Source: Methylobacterium sp. Leaf112
Lineage (GTDB): Bacteria; Pseudomonadota; Alphaproteobacteria; Rhizobiales; Beijerinckiaceae
NCBI RefSeq assembly: GCF_001423295.1
Contig: NZ_LMNG01000001.1
Span: 310,829 to 374,828 of the forward strand
Direction of reading: 5' to 3'
DNA: 64,000 nucleotides
In this document: one piece after another, positions 46,623 through 54,894 of the stretch
How the letters are laid out: each line of letters opens with the position of its first letter
Numbering within the stretch: the first letter of the stretch is position 1
The notes under the pieces: model-generated
Told to the model about the DNA's origin: nothing
Database searches by the model: none
What the model saw: the letters and a program-made list of their open reading frames with translations, nothing else
Translations under genes and position numbers: made by a program

Positions 46623-47663
46623 ATGAACCGAACCATTCGGCCGACCCGACGCAGCCTCGTCCGCCTCGCTACCCTCCTGGGGCTCGCCAGCCTGGCGCCG
46701 GGCCTGTCCGGCTGCGTCACCGAGGACCTCGCCACCGGCTCGTCCGCCCCCGAGCGGCAGTCGAACATCGATGTCAGCCCCGTGCTTCTCGTCGCCACCA
46801 CCCGCAAGCCGGTGGGCAGTCCCCCGAAGAGCCCGTATTTCAGCTCCGAGCGCGGCCGGGGCCTGAGCTTCGCCGAGGTGCGTCTGTCCGCACCCGACCG
46901 CTCGCTCATCGGCAAGGTCTCCTCCGTGGTCACCGGGGATTGGGGGGTCGCGGCGGTGCCGCAGATCGAGACCGGGCCGGGCGCGGCCGGTGCCTTCGCC
47001 CAGGCCGCGTTCGGGCGCGACGTGCTCATTTACGTCCACGGCTACCGCGAGAGCTTCCAGTCCGCGGCCCTCAGCGCAGCCAAGCTCTCCGACGGTATCC
47101 GCTTCCGCGGCGCCTCCGCGCTGTTCACTTGGCCCTCCGCCGCCGCGACCTTCGATTACGGCTACGATCGCGAGAGCGCCCTGTGGTCGCGCGACGCCTT
47201 CGAGGATCTGCTCAAGGCCTTGGCGAACTCGCCGTCGGGCGGCCGAATCAACATCGTCGCCCATTCCATGGGCACGCTCCTGACCCTCGAGACCCTGCGG
47301 ATGCTGCGGGCCGAGGCCGGCGAGGCGGCCATGGCCCGCATCGGCGCCGTGGTGCTGGCTGCACCCGACATCGACATCGACCTGTTCACCTCCGCCATCG
47401 AGCGCATGGGACCGGACGTGAAGAAGGTCACGGTGATCTCCTCCACCAACGACAGGGCGCTGGAGCTCTCCGGCGCCATCGCGGGTGGTATCGTCCGCGC
47501 CGGCGCGGCCGACCGCGAGCGCCTGGAGGCGCTCGGCGTGCGCGTCGCCGACGCCTCCGATTACGGCGGCGGCCTGATCAACCACGACCTGTTCCTGTCG
47601 AACCCGGAGGTTCAGGGCGTGGTCAAGCGTGCCATCAGTCGAGGTGCTGGCGGAGGCAGCTGA
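46623..47663 (+). CDS. Alpha/beta hydrolase lipoprotein (DUF900)
   Basis: 346 aa from ATG 46623. The N-terminus carries RRSLVRLA plus a lipobox-like APGLSGC, so it is probably a lipoprotein. DUF900 features: VLLVATTRKPVGS, VLIYVHGYRESFQSA, the nucleophile elbow IVAHSMGTLLTLE and the late NHDLFLSNPEV. Substrate unknown. Divergent from meaB by about 240 bases. Confidence 0.87.
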   Translation: MNRTIRPTRRSLVRLATLLGLASLAPGLSGCVTEDLATGSSAPERQSNIDVSPVLLVATTRKPVGSPPKSPYFSSERGRGLSFAEVRLSAPDRSLIGKVSSVVTGDWGVAAVPQIETGPGAAGAFAQAAFGRDVLIYVHGYRESFQSAALSAAKLSDGIRFRGASALFTWPSAAATFDYGYDRESALWSRDAFEDLLKALANSPSGGRINIVAHSMGTLLTLETLRMLRAEAGEAAMARIGAVVLAAPDIDIDLFTSAIERMGPDVKKVTVISSTNDRALELSGAIAGGIVRAGAADRERLEALGVRVADASDYGGGLINHDLFLSNPEVQGVVKRAISRGAGGGS

Positions 47664-47833
47664 GCCCAGGGGCCCGTTCGGCGCGGGATGGCGGTCGGCG
47701 TGGGGCTTGGCGCGCAGGCCGTTGCCCCCTACACGGTCGGCGGCCCCGTAAGGCTGAATCGATCCCAGGGCGGCGTCCTCCGACGCCGTGCGGCCGGCGC
47801 GCCCCGCGCAACGACGTTCGAGAGGAATTCGCG

Positions 47834-48199
47834 ATGTTCACACTCGAGATCGATGGCGTGGCCATCGCGGTCATCAACGGTTCCGAGGAGGTCGCCCGCG
47901 ATCTCTTCACCTGCGACGGCTTCAAGGACGACATCCAGGCCATGAAGAGCGACGGCAAGGTGCTGTGGAACGGCACCTCTCCGCTCAAGATCCGCGCCGC
48001 CACCGAGGAGGAGACGGAGATCTTCGAGGACGCCCTGGCCGAGGATGACTCGGAAGAGGACGAGCCCTTCGAGCCGGATGCCCGCCACGCCGAGGCCGCT
48101 TCGAACGACGACGCGGAAGAGGATGACGAGGACGGTGAGGACGACGCCGACATCGTCTTCCTCGTGGATATCGACGAGGATGCGGGTCTCGACTCCTGA
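47834..48199 (+). CDS. Acidic hypothetical protein
   Basis: 121 aa from ATG 47834. The first ~70 residues form a small mixed domain (MFTLEIDGVAIAVINGSEEV), and the rest is an Asp/Glu-rich tail (SNDDAEEDDEDGEDDADI). No family recognised. Third-position GC use is high, consistent with coding. A hairpin follows the stop. Confidence 0.7.
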   Translation: MFTLEIDGVAIAVINGSEEVARDLFTCDGFKDDIQAMKSDGKVLWNGTSPLKIRAATEEETEIFEDALAEDDSEEDEPFEPDARHAEAASNDDAEEDDEDGEDDADIVFLVDIDEDAGLDS

Positions 48200-48224
48200 G
48201 GGTTTCGGCAACAACTCCAACGTG

Positions 48225-48248
48225 GCCGTGCCCGATTCAGGGCACGGC
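48225..48248 (+). terminator. Hairpin after the acidic protein gene
   Basis: GCCGTGCCC at 48225-48233 pairs with GGGCACGGC at 48240-48248 across 6 bases. No T-run follows, so intrinsic termination is uncertain. Confidence 0.4.
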
Positions 48249-48329
48249 TCATGGGTCCTGGCCGTCAGGCTCGCCCGACGCGAACGGGCACGCGCCTCGC
48301 CGATACCCCTCTTCGGGGGACGGCTCCGC

Positions 48330-48689
48330 TCAGGTCCGCAGGCCGGCGGCGATGTTGTGATTGATGCTGATGAGCGCGGAAAGCTTCTCGGCGCTCGGCT
48401 CGATCAGCGTATCGATCATGCGGCGGAACACGAACACCGACAATTGCGCGATGCTGGTCTTGATCGGCTCGGGCAGCGGGCTCTCGGGTGCCGTCGCCGC
48501 GCCCGCGATGATCGTCCAGACCTTTTGATTGAAGTTGAGCGCTTCGGGGAGGCCGCCCTTCTGGTTTTCCCAGTCGGCTTGAACGGCCTGGAGGCGCGAT
48601 GCGGCCTTGATCAGGACGGCGGCTTCCGCCTCGCGCGGCGATAGGGCCGTCTGTGACACCTTCGCGTAGGCACTGGCCCCGTACGACAT
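48330..48689 (-). CDS. flaF: Flagellar biosynthesis regulator FlaF
   Basis: Helps flagellin production or assembly with FlbT in alphaproteobacteria. 119 aa from ATG 48689. FlaF pattern: YGASAYAKVSQTALSPREAE, then LPEALNFNQKVWTIIAGAAT and a helix-rich end LSALISINHNIAAGLRT. No flagellin, flbT or flgD gene is adjacent, unlike in rhizobia; the main flagellar cluster is about 24 kb away in this window. Confidence 0.85.
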   Translation of the reverse strand: MSYGASAYAKVSQTALSPREAEAAVLIKAASRLQAVQADWENQKGGLPEALNFNQKVWTIIAGAATAPESPLPEPIKTSIAQLSVFVFRRMIDTLIEPSAEKLSALISINHNIAAGLRT

Positions 48690-48869
48690 CCTGCGTTCTC
48701 CCCGACTGCCGCGATTCGAGCCGTCCGCGACCGACGAGACCGTATGGGGTTCATTCTTAAGAGACTGTAATCCGGTCTTCGCCGCAATCATGCCGAGAAG
48801 CTTGACCAGGAAGGGCCGGTGATCGCGGGCCGGCCTCTGTCCGCGCGGCGATCGCGGGATTTCCGACCC

Positions 48870-49133
48870 ATGATGAATTTTGTTTTCGGTACGGTGGCGG
48901 GGGCGCTGCTGGCCGGCATCCTCACCGTCGTCGCCGTGCGCCAGCCCGGCGTTCAGAGCAGGCTCGGGCTGTTTCCGGTGTCCACGGCCCCGATGCTGCC
49001 GGCTGCCCGGCCACCCGGACCATCACCGGATGCCCGCGCCAGGGAAGAAGCGGCCTGCCGCAACGGGCCGGCCGAAGTCGGCAAGGCCGACATGCTGTTC
49101 AACCGCAAGCGCTTCTGGCTCGTGGCGCCTTGA
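48870..49133 (+). CDS. Small membrane-anchored hypothetical protein
   Basis: 87 aa from ATG 48870; codon 2 is also ATG. N-terminal hydrophobic helix (VFGTVAGALLAGILTVVAV), then a Pro/Arg/Ala-rich tail with one Cys and a basic end (LFNRKRFWLVAP). Divergent from flaF. No homolog recognised. Confidence 0.5.
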   Translation: MMNFVFGTVAGALLAGILTVVAVRQPGVQSRLGLFPVSTAPMLPAARPPGPSPDARAREEAACRNGPAEVGKADMLFNRKRFWLVAP

Positions 49134-49176
49134 TCCCGGCAGACGCCGGACAGGCCTGCCTTGGAGAAGCGTTCAC

Positions 49177-49332
49177 TTACACGCTGCTCAGCAGAAACAT
49201 CACCATGGTGGTCGCGACGGTGGTGCTGAGGAAGCCGCACAGGGCTGCCGCGAAGGACGGGCCCGTGGCATCGATCATGGCATTGGAGCCGAGGACGGAA
49301 TTGGCGTTGGACTGGGTGGCCGAGGCGTTCAT
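49177..49332 (-). CDS. Small membrane peptide (51 aa)
   Basis: 51 aa, too short for most ORF lists. Starts MNASATQSNANSVLGS and ends with the hydrophobic helix CGFLSTTVATTMVMFLLSSV at about residues 32-51. Codons have strong GC at the third position and there is an AAGG about 10 bases before the ATG. It competes with an open plus-strand frame (49130-49384) that looks less convincing. No family recognised. Confidence 0.45.
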   Translation of the reverse strand: MNASATQSNANSVLGSNAMIDATGPSFAAALCGFLSTTVATTMVMFLLSSV

Positions 49333-49423
49333 GGGCGTGGACCTTCAGGGCAGCGAATCGCGCGCCGCTTGTTCAGACTTGTGAAACGAATGGTTCCGGG
49401 CGTGTGTGCGTGGGCGCACGCGC

Positions 49424-49738
49424 TCAGTCGCAGCGATTGACCTTCTTGGCGATGCGAAGGTTCCGCGCCTCGGTCCGCAGATCGATGGCGGTGACGGCCG
49501 CACCGCAATCCTCGAACGCATCCCGGGCATCGGCGTAGCGATCGCCGATTTCGTCGAGGGTATCGCAGACGCGGTCGTGGCTGCCGACGCGGGCTTCCTG
49601 CCGGGCCTGGAACCGCAGGGCGTTGGCTTCCTCGACCTTTCGCTGGCCCTCGAAGCAGGCTGGCGCGGCCAGAGCCGGCACGACGGCCACGACGGTGAGT
49701 CCGATGGCGAGAAGCGGTGAAAACAGAGCGTGACGCAT
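49424..49738 (-). CDS. Secreted Cys-containing hypothetical protein
   Basis: 104 aa from ATG 49738. The signal peptide (LLAIGLTVVAVVPALAAP) leads into a mature part with four Cys (ACFEGQ, VCDTL, DCGAA, RCD), probably two disulfides in the periplasm, and helical Arg/Asp/Glu-rich sequence. No family recognised. Confidence 0.7.
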   Translation of the reverse strand: MRHALFSPLLAIGLTVVAVVPALAAPACFEGQRKVEEANALRFQARQEARVGSHDRVCDTLDEIGDRYADARDAFEDCGAAVTAIDLRTEARNLRIAKKVNRCD

Positions 49739-49878
49739 GGGATACCTCGGCGGCAGACGTCTCGAGGAACAGGACGGGTGCAAGGTGACGCTCAGGCTGA
49801 TCCAAAGTTATGGATCGATCCGAAGTCTTGGATCCGGCCCGCCGGTCATCCTGCGTTCATGCCCCAAGAACCCCCGAT

Positions 49879-50415
49879 CTACGGCGAAGGTTCCGCTTTT
49901 CGGCTGCTCACTTTCCGGGCGCGGCGCGAGGCGAGAATTGTTGGAAGATCCACCGGCGTGAAGCCCTGCGCATCGACGCCCACGTCGTACTGCTTCGGGA
50001 TCGGTGTCAGCTTGGCGTGCGAATGCCCGTGGAGGTCGAGGGCGCCCCGGCCCATGCCGTTCCAGGTTCGGAACGCATAATGGCACAGCACCAGGGGCCG
50101 TTCGTCCACGACGATCTCGGCATAATGGCCGACACTGGCCCAGCCCGGCGCATGCAGCGTTTCCGGCCCGTCGTTGTTGCCGACGATGAGGTGCTTCGTA
50201 CCCTTGAGCGAGGTGAGGATTTCGGAGATTCGGCCCGGCGCGGGTCGCAGGGCGACATCGCCGAGATGCCAGACCGTGTCGCCGGGCGCGACGACGGCGT
50301 TCCAATTGGCGATGAGCGCCGCGTCGTGGACCGCAAGGTCGGGGTAGGGGCGCCGGTCGATCCGCAGCACGCGCGGATCGGAAAAGTGCGTGTCGCTGGT
50401 GAACCAGACGGTCAT
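49879..50415 (-). CDS. Metallophosphoesterase
   Basis: 178 aa from ATG 50415. Calcineurin-like core: FTSDTHFSDPRVL, then GDTVWHLGDVAL, IVGNNDGPE and a late HGHSH motif supply the two-metal site. Short form of the family; substrate not identifiable. It lies between a small secreted protein gene and tonB, on the same strand. Confidence 0.88.
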   Translation of the reverse strand: MTVWFTSDTHFSDPRVLRIDRRPYPDLAVHDAALIANWNAVVAPGDTVWHLGDVALRPAPGRISEILTSLKGTKHLIVGNNDGPETLHAPGWASVGHYAEIVVDERPLVLCHYAFRTWNGMGRGALDLHGHSHAKLTPIPKQYDVGVDAQGFTPVDLPTILASRRARKVSSRKAEPSP

Positions 50416-50488
50416 GCCGGAACGTCGCTCCGAGAAAGGCAGGGCGGTCTTCGGAAGCGAGGCGGGATCACGCCGTCCGACCCCGGCC

Positions 50489-51562
50489 TCAGCGACCGGG
50501 GCTGAACCGCAGGGGCACGGTGACCGCGAGGCTGCTGATCGTGACGCCTGCCGGGGCCGCCGGCAGGGACCCGCGTACGGTCGCGAGCGCCGCACTGTCG
50601 ATGGCGCCGACACCACTGCTGCTCGACAGTCCCGAACTCAGCACCTGCCCGGAACGCGACACGGTGAACCGAACCACGGCAACGCCGCCGCTGGTGCCCG
50701 CCGCCGCACTGGCGTTCATGCGACCGCGGATCGCCGAGCTGAGGGCGCCCTGCCAAGCGCGGAGCGCGTTCGCATCGTTGCCGCCGGCGGCCGCACCCGC
50801 GCTGCTCTGACGCGAGGCCGAGGCCGAGTTCTGGCGTGCGCTGCCCTCGCTCGCAGCGGCGGCGGCGCGGCGTGCGGCCTCACGGGCCGCCTTGGCCTTC
50901 GCCTCGGCCCGAGCCTCCTGCAGCGCTTCGCGGCGCTCCTCCTGTTCGGCCTTGAGCCGTGCCTCGCGGTCGGCCTTGCGCTTGGCCTCACGCCGCGCCT
51001 CGAGGATCTTGGCTTGATCCGGCTTCGGTTTCACCACTTCGACGGGCTTCGGCAGCTCCTGGGCCACGGTGGGTGGAGGGGGTGCCAGGGCCGGCGCGGT
51101 CTCGGCCGTGGACGCGATCACCTGATCCTCCGGCGGCGGCTCGTTCGCCACCTCGACGGGCGGCGTCGGAGTCGCTTCCGGCGGCTCGGCCATGGTCGTC
51201 GCCTCGGGCGCGATCATCGCTGTATCGGGCGGCGGCGGTGCCGTCGCCTCGGGCGGTGTCAGCTCCGTGGTCTCCAGCGGCTTCTCCTGTTGGACCGTCT
51301 CGGGCGTCTGCACCGGATTGGCTTCGGGCGGCGCCGACACGGAGGCGGCCTGCTCGGCCGGGGCTTGGGTGTCGGCCTCCGTCATCTGCGGCGCGAGGTC
51401 GATGGTGACGATATTCTCGCCCGGGGGCGCCTTGGGCTCCGGCTGGAACAGAGTGAGGGCGATCAACCCGGCCGCGTGCAGGCCGAGGGCGACGAGGAAG
51501 GCTGCGGCGAGACCTGACGGGCCGCGCCGATCCGGATCTCCGGTCGATGCGAGGACGCTCAT
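50489..51562 (-). CDS. tonB: TonB-like energy transducer
   Basis: 357 aa from ATG 51562. One N-terminal membrane helix (LAAAFLVALGLHAAGLIALT), a long Pro/Glu/Ala-rich stretch and an Arg/Lys/Ala coiled coil (AREARLKAEQ-like ADREARLKAEQEERREALQE), then the C-terminal TonB domain (GGVAVVRFTVSRSGQVLSSG). Works with the ExbBD pair just upstream on the same strand to drive outer-membrane receptors. None of those receptors is in view. Confidence 0.85.
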   Translation of the reverse strand: MSVLASTGDPDRRGPSGLAAAFLVALGLHAAGLIALTLFQPEPKAPPGENIVTIDLAPQMTEADTQAPAEQAASVSAPPEANPVQTPETVQQEKPLETTELTPPEATAPPPPDTAMIAPEATTMAEPPEATPTPPVEVANEPPPEDQVIASTAETAPALAPPPPTVAQELPKPVEVVKPKPDQAKILEARREAKRKADREARLKAEQEERREALQEARAEAKAKAAREAARRAAAAASEGSARQNSASASRQSSAGAAAGGNDANALRAWQGALSSAIRGRMNASAAAGTSGGVAVVRFTVSRSGQVLSSGLSSSSGVGAIDSAALATVRGSLPAAPAGVTISSLAVTVPLRFSPGR

Positions 51563-51566
51563 GGGG

Positions 51567-52058
51567 CTATCGGGCCGTTCCGGTCGCGGGTACTGCGGCG
51601 GCCGGCGCAGACGGCAGGGCGCCACCGGGCGATTGGGCGATGAGCGAGACCTTGGTGAAGCCCGCCTGGCCGACGAGGCCCATCACTTCCATGATCTTGC
51701 CGTAGGGTACCTCGCGATCGCCACGCACCAGCATCACCTGGGAGGGGTCCTCGGCGGCCAGGGCCCGCAGGCGGGGCAGGATGCCCTCGGGGGTCAGCTC
51801 CTCCTTCGCGAGGTAGGGCTTGCCCTCCTTGTCGATGGAGATCTCCAGGGGCTTCTTGGCCTGAGCCACCTTCTGCGCCGTGGTCTTGGGGAGCTGTACA
51901 GGCACACCCGTGGTCATGAGCGGGGCGGCGACCATGAAGATGATCAGCAGCACCAGCATCACGTCGACGAGGGGCGTGACGTTCATCTCGGACATCGGCG
52001 CGCCGTCGATGCCGTCGTCGTCGTCACCGCCGCCGGAGCGGATCGATCCCATGGCCAT
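51567..52058 (-). CDS. exbD: Biopolymer transport protein ExbD
   Basis: 163 aa. Membrane helix VTPLVDVMLVLLIIFMVAAP with the proton-channel Asp (LVD) kept; periplasmic part with VPVQLPKTTAQKVAQAKKPL and ISIDKEGKPYLAKEELTPEG. Starts ATG 52058. About 200 bases from exbB and 5 bases from the tonB start. Confidence 0.93.
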   Translation of the reverse strand: MAMGSIRSGGGDDDDGIDGAPMSEMNVTPLVDVMLVLLIIFMVAAPLMTTGVPVQLPKTTAQKVAQAKKPLEISIDKEGKPYLAKEELTPEGILPRLRALAAEDPSQVMLVRGDREVPYGKIMEVMGLVGQAGFTKVSLIAQSPGGALPSAPAAAVPATGTAR

Positions 52059-52211
52059 GCGTCGCCCTCCGGGGCTTCGGGCGGGCGGCCGGCAGCCCGG
52101 CGCCGCGTTCCCGCGAAATCGAAATTCGTCCGGAAACGGGATGGCCCCATGGATCGGGGGCCGCCGGTCTTCCGGGGTTCAAGGCCGGCCCGCCCGCGCG
52201 AGGCGGACATT

Positions 52212-52250
52212 GGTCGGTGATACGGGTCGGCGATACGGGTCGGTGATACG
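52212..52250 (+). repeat. 13-bp tandem repeat in the exbB-exbD gap
   Basis: Three head-to-tail units of GGTCGGTGATACG with one substitution in the second, followed by a partial unit. It lies in the 198-base gap between exbB and exbD. Confidence 0.75.
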
Positions 52251-52256
52251 GTTCGG

Positions 52257-52949
52257 CTATTCGGCGGCGGCGGCGCGGCTGTGAACCGTCCGGTCGCGGG
52301 CCAGACGGTTGCCGAGGGTGCCGATGGAGGAGACGAAGCTCGCCTGGACTCGTCCGATGTCGTTGATGAGCTTGTTGTAGGCCATCACCGCCGGGATCGC
52401 GACGACGAGGCCGATGGCGGTGGCGAACAGCGCCTCGGCGATGCCGGGTGCCACCACGGCGAGCGACGTATCCTGGCTCTTCGCGATGGACGAGAACGAG
52501 TTCATGATGCCCCACACCGTGCCGAACAGCCCGATGAAGGGCGCGGTGGAACCGGAGGTCGCGAGGAGCGGCAGGCCCGTCTGCATCGCCTTCAACCGCG
52601 TGGTGAGGGTCGCGCGCATGGCGCGCTCGATGCGGTCGCGGCGCTCGGCGCGCGTCTCGCTGCTATCCTGATCGCGCCACGCCTCGATGGCGGCCGCCGT
52701 GATCTGCGCGTCCATCCCCTTGCCGGATGCTTCCAGGGCGCCGCCCGAGCGCACCAGGGTGTCGAAGGCCTTCGCCTGGCGCTTGGCCGCGGCGATGCGG
52801 ACGATCTTCTCGAACACCACCGTCCAGCAGGCGATGGAGGCGACCACGAGCAGGATCATCACCGATTTGACGATCGGGTCGGCCTGGAGAAACAGGCCGA
52901 GGAACGACATGTCGTGGGAGACGCCTGCGGGCGCGGCGGTCGGATCCAT
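52257..52949 (-). CDS. exbB: MotA/TolQ/ExbB proton channel protein ExbB
   Basis: 230 aa. Membrane helices at about 15-40 (MSFLGLFLQADPIVKSVMIL), around 125-145 and around 165-190 (SLAVVAPGIAEALFATAIGL); the ExbB block TSGSTAPFIGLFGTVWGIMN is clear. Forms the motor with ExbD for TonB. Downstream of the periplasmic 160-aa gene on the same strand, likely one operon. Confidence 0.94.
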   Translation of the reverse strand: MDPTAAPAGVSHDMSFLGLFLQADPIVKSVMILLVVASIACWTVVFEKIVRIAAAKRQAKAFDTLVRSGGALEASGKGMDAQITAAAIEAWRDQDSSETRAERRDRIERAMRATLTTRLKAMQTGLPLLATSGSTAPFIGLFGTVWGIMNSFSSIAKSQDTSLAVVAPGIAEALFATAIGLVVAIPAVMAYNKLINDIGRVQASFVSSIGTLGNRLARDRTVHSRAAAAE

Positions 52950-52976
52950 GGGGATGTCTCTCGGTTCGGTTTCGGA

Positions 52977-53459
52977 TCAGCGGACGAAGGGCGCGGCAGT
53001 CTTGCTGTCGGTTTCGATGCGTTCGAGGCAGGTCTCGCGGCTGGCGTCGCCGCCCTCGCAGGCCAGGACATCGTTGAGGAGCACCCGGCCGATCTTCGGG
53101 CAGGCCAGGGCCGGGAAGTCGAACAGGCGGACCATGGTCTTGCGCTCCTGCACGGGGCCGAGCTCGACGGCGAGGCGCTTCTGCGCGACACCGTCCGTGT
53201 CGAAGGCGAACAGATCGACCTTCAGGGATTTCAGGGCCGCGCCCCGGCTGTTGTCGACGAGAAGGTAGGTCCGGCAGGATTCGCCTGCGGGCTCCAGGCG
53301 GTTCAGTTCTAGCTTGAGCGAAGCGGGCTTGGTGTCCGTGCTCTTGGCTTCCTGTGCCACCGCGTAACCCGTCCAGCCGGCCAGGATGGCGGTGCCGAGA
53401 CAGGCCGCCCGAACCGCATTCCGGACCTGTTCCCTGACCATGCAGTGCACTCGATCCAT
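52977..53459 (-). CDS. Secreted hypothetical protein upstream of exbB
   Basis: 160 aa from ATG 53459. Signal-like N-terminus (AACLGTAILAGWTGYAVAQE) and a mature domain with Cys residues (ESCRTYLLVDNSRGAALKSL, LACPKI, LACEGG, ETCLERI). No family recognised. The place at the head of an exbB-exbD-tonB run suggests a periplasmic accessory role, an inference. Confidence 0.7.
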   Translation of the reverse strand: MDRVHCMVREQVRNAVRAACLGTAILAGWTGYAVAQEAKSTDTKPASLKLELNRLEPAGESCRTYLLVDNSRGAALKSLKVDLFAFDTDGVAQKRLAVELGPVQERKTMVRLFDFPALACPKIGRVLLNDVLACEGGDASRETCLERIETDSKTAAPFVR

Positions 53460-54104
53460 CACGGTTCCGTTTCCTCGAACGATGGGCGGCACCGCCGCGC
53501 CGGACTTAAACCTTGGGATGACCCGCGATTCGCAGCGTGTTTCCGCCGGGAACGTCATGGTCGGCAATCATGACCCGGTGATCGGTCGGCGCCGCTCAAG
53601 TCGTCGCTTCCCAAAGGGAACGCGAACCGGCGCGGCACGGCCAAGAGCCCCGCAATCCGTCGGTCGATTGGCCGTGGCAATATCCGAATTCGCGGTGCCA
53701 GATCAAGCGCAGTGCGGAATATCAGAGTAATTCCAAACTGTTACCTGACCGAATACAGGACCACGCTGGAAAATTGCCGATTGATCCTGGTTGTAGTTTC
53801 CTGATTTGCCCGGCGAACATCGCCGGGTCTTCTCTCGGTCAGCTCGTAGGACGATCGTGGTCGGGTTCGATCGGCGAGTTCGACGGGAAGGCCCGCGCAA
53901 GGGACCGTCCTGGATGTTCGGAGCCAAGCCCTTGATGGGGCTGCCCTTGATGAGGCTTGGTGCCGCCTCCATATCGGGTTCACCGGCGAACGATCGTCGG
54001 CGGGGGGTGCTGCCGCAGGCGGGCTTCCCGAACACCGCAGACGTGCCTCTCCACGAAGTGCCTCCTCCATCGTCCCAGGGGCTTCGCTTGAAGGACATCC
54101 ATCC
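53460..54104. other. Intergenic region between the exb unit and hsp20
   Basis: About 645 bases without a convincing gene. An AT-rich stretch with GGAAT/ATTCC inverted at 53716-53734 may belong to a promoter. A CCAAGCC/GGCTTGG hairpin lies at 53924-53960. Just before hsp20, CTTCGCTTGAAGG could form a small hairpin over the ribosome-binding site. Confidence 0.5.
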
Positions 54105-54542
54105 GTGACCACGCGGCCTTCCCCGTTCGGACATCCGTTCCTCCTCGGTTTCGATGAGATCGAACAGGCCCTCGACAGGGTGTCGAAGGCCGCCAACGAT
54201 GGATATCCGCCCTACAACATCGAGCGGGTGGCCCGCAGCGACCGGGAGCCCGAGCGGCTTCGCATCACCCTCGCGGTCGCGGGCTTCACCCGCGATCAGC
54301 TCGACGTGATGCTGGAAGAGAACCAGCTCGTGGTCCGCGGCCGGCAGATCGACGAGAAATCGCGTCAGTTCCTCCATCGCGGCATCGCTGCGCGCCAGTT
54401 CCAGCGGGCCTTCCTGCTGGCGGACGGCATGGAGGTGATGGGGGCCGACCTGTCGAACGGTCTGCTGTCCATCGACCTGACCCGACCCGAGCCGGACCGG
54501 GTCGTGCGCAAGATCGCCATCGCATCCCGCGACGACGTCTGA
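54105..54542 (+). CDS. hsp20: Small heat-shock protein Hsp20
   Basis: 145 aa from GTG 54105. Alpha-crystallin domain from about residue 35 (YNIERVARSDREPERLRITL) with the late FLLADGMEVMGADLSNGLLS strand pair. Cytosolic holdase of aggregation-prone proteins. Followed by a DUF1150 gene, a common pair in Rhizobiales. Start is GTG, with GAAGGA 9 bases before it. Confidence 0.92.
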   Translation: MTTRPSPFGHPFLLGFDEIEQALDRVSKAANDGYPPYNIERVARSDREPERLRITLAVAGFTRDQLDVMLEENQLVVRGRQIDEKSRQFLHRGIAARQFQRAFLLADGMEVMGADLSNGLLSIDLTRPEPDRVVRKIAIASRDDV

Positions 54543-54609
54543 CGGGACGCCCGTTTTTCATCCGGGTCGGGCCAGACCCGACCCCGCTCTGCCAGAAGGA
54601 GAGCCGACC

Positions 54610-54894
54610 ATGACCGCATTCAGCCAGAATCCCATCACCGGCGCAGATCTCGATCCGGCGGAGTTCAACGCCGCCGACCTCGCTGCCCTGGGCGAGGGTC
54701 ACATCGCCTACGTCCGCGCCATGAGTTCCGACGAGGTCACGCGCCTGTTTCCGCAGGCGCCGGAGTTGACCCCCGGCCTCGACCTCTTCGCCCTGCTCTC
54801 GGCCAGCGGGGCGCCGATCCTGCTCGCCGATTCCCGTGACGCCGTGGTGGCCAATGCCATGGCCAACGATCTCCACACCGTCAGTCTGCACTGA
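54610..54894 (+). CDS. DUF1150 family protein
   Basis: 94 aa, family DUF1150: YVRAMSSDEVTRLFPQ and LFALLSASGAPILLADSRDA, then ANAMANDLHTVSLH. Almost always next to hsp20 in alphaproteobacteria, which supports a joint heat-response operon. Its 3' end overlaps the opposing hydrolase gene by 14 bases. Confidence 0.88.
   Translation: MTAFSQNPITGADLDPAEFNAADLAALGEGHIAYVRAMSSDEVTRLFPQAPELTPGLDLFALLSASGAPILLADSRDAVVANAMANDLHTVSLH

Noticed and set aside
49130..49384. 84-aa plus-strand ORF
   Set aside because: It lies opposite the better-supported 51-aa minus-strand ORF and has no recognisable feature.
53806..54108. 100-aa plus-strand ORF before hsp20
   Set aside because: Arg/Pro-rich composition, no motif and it ends at the hsp20 start; likely leader or non-coding.
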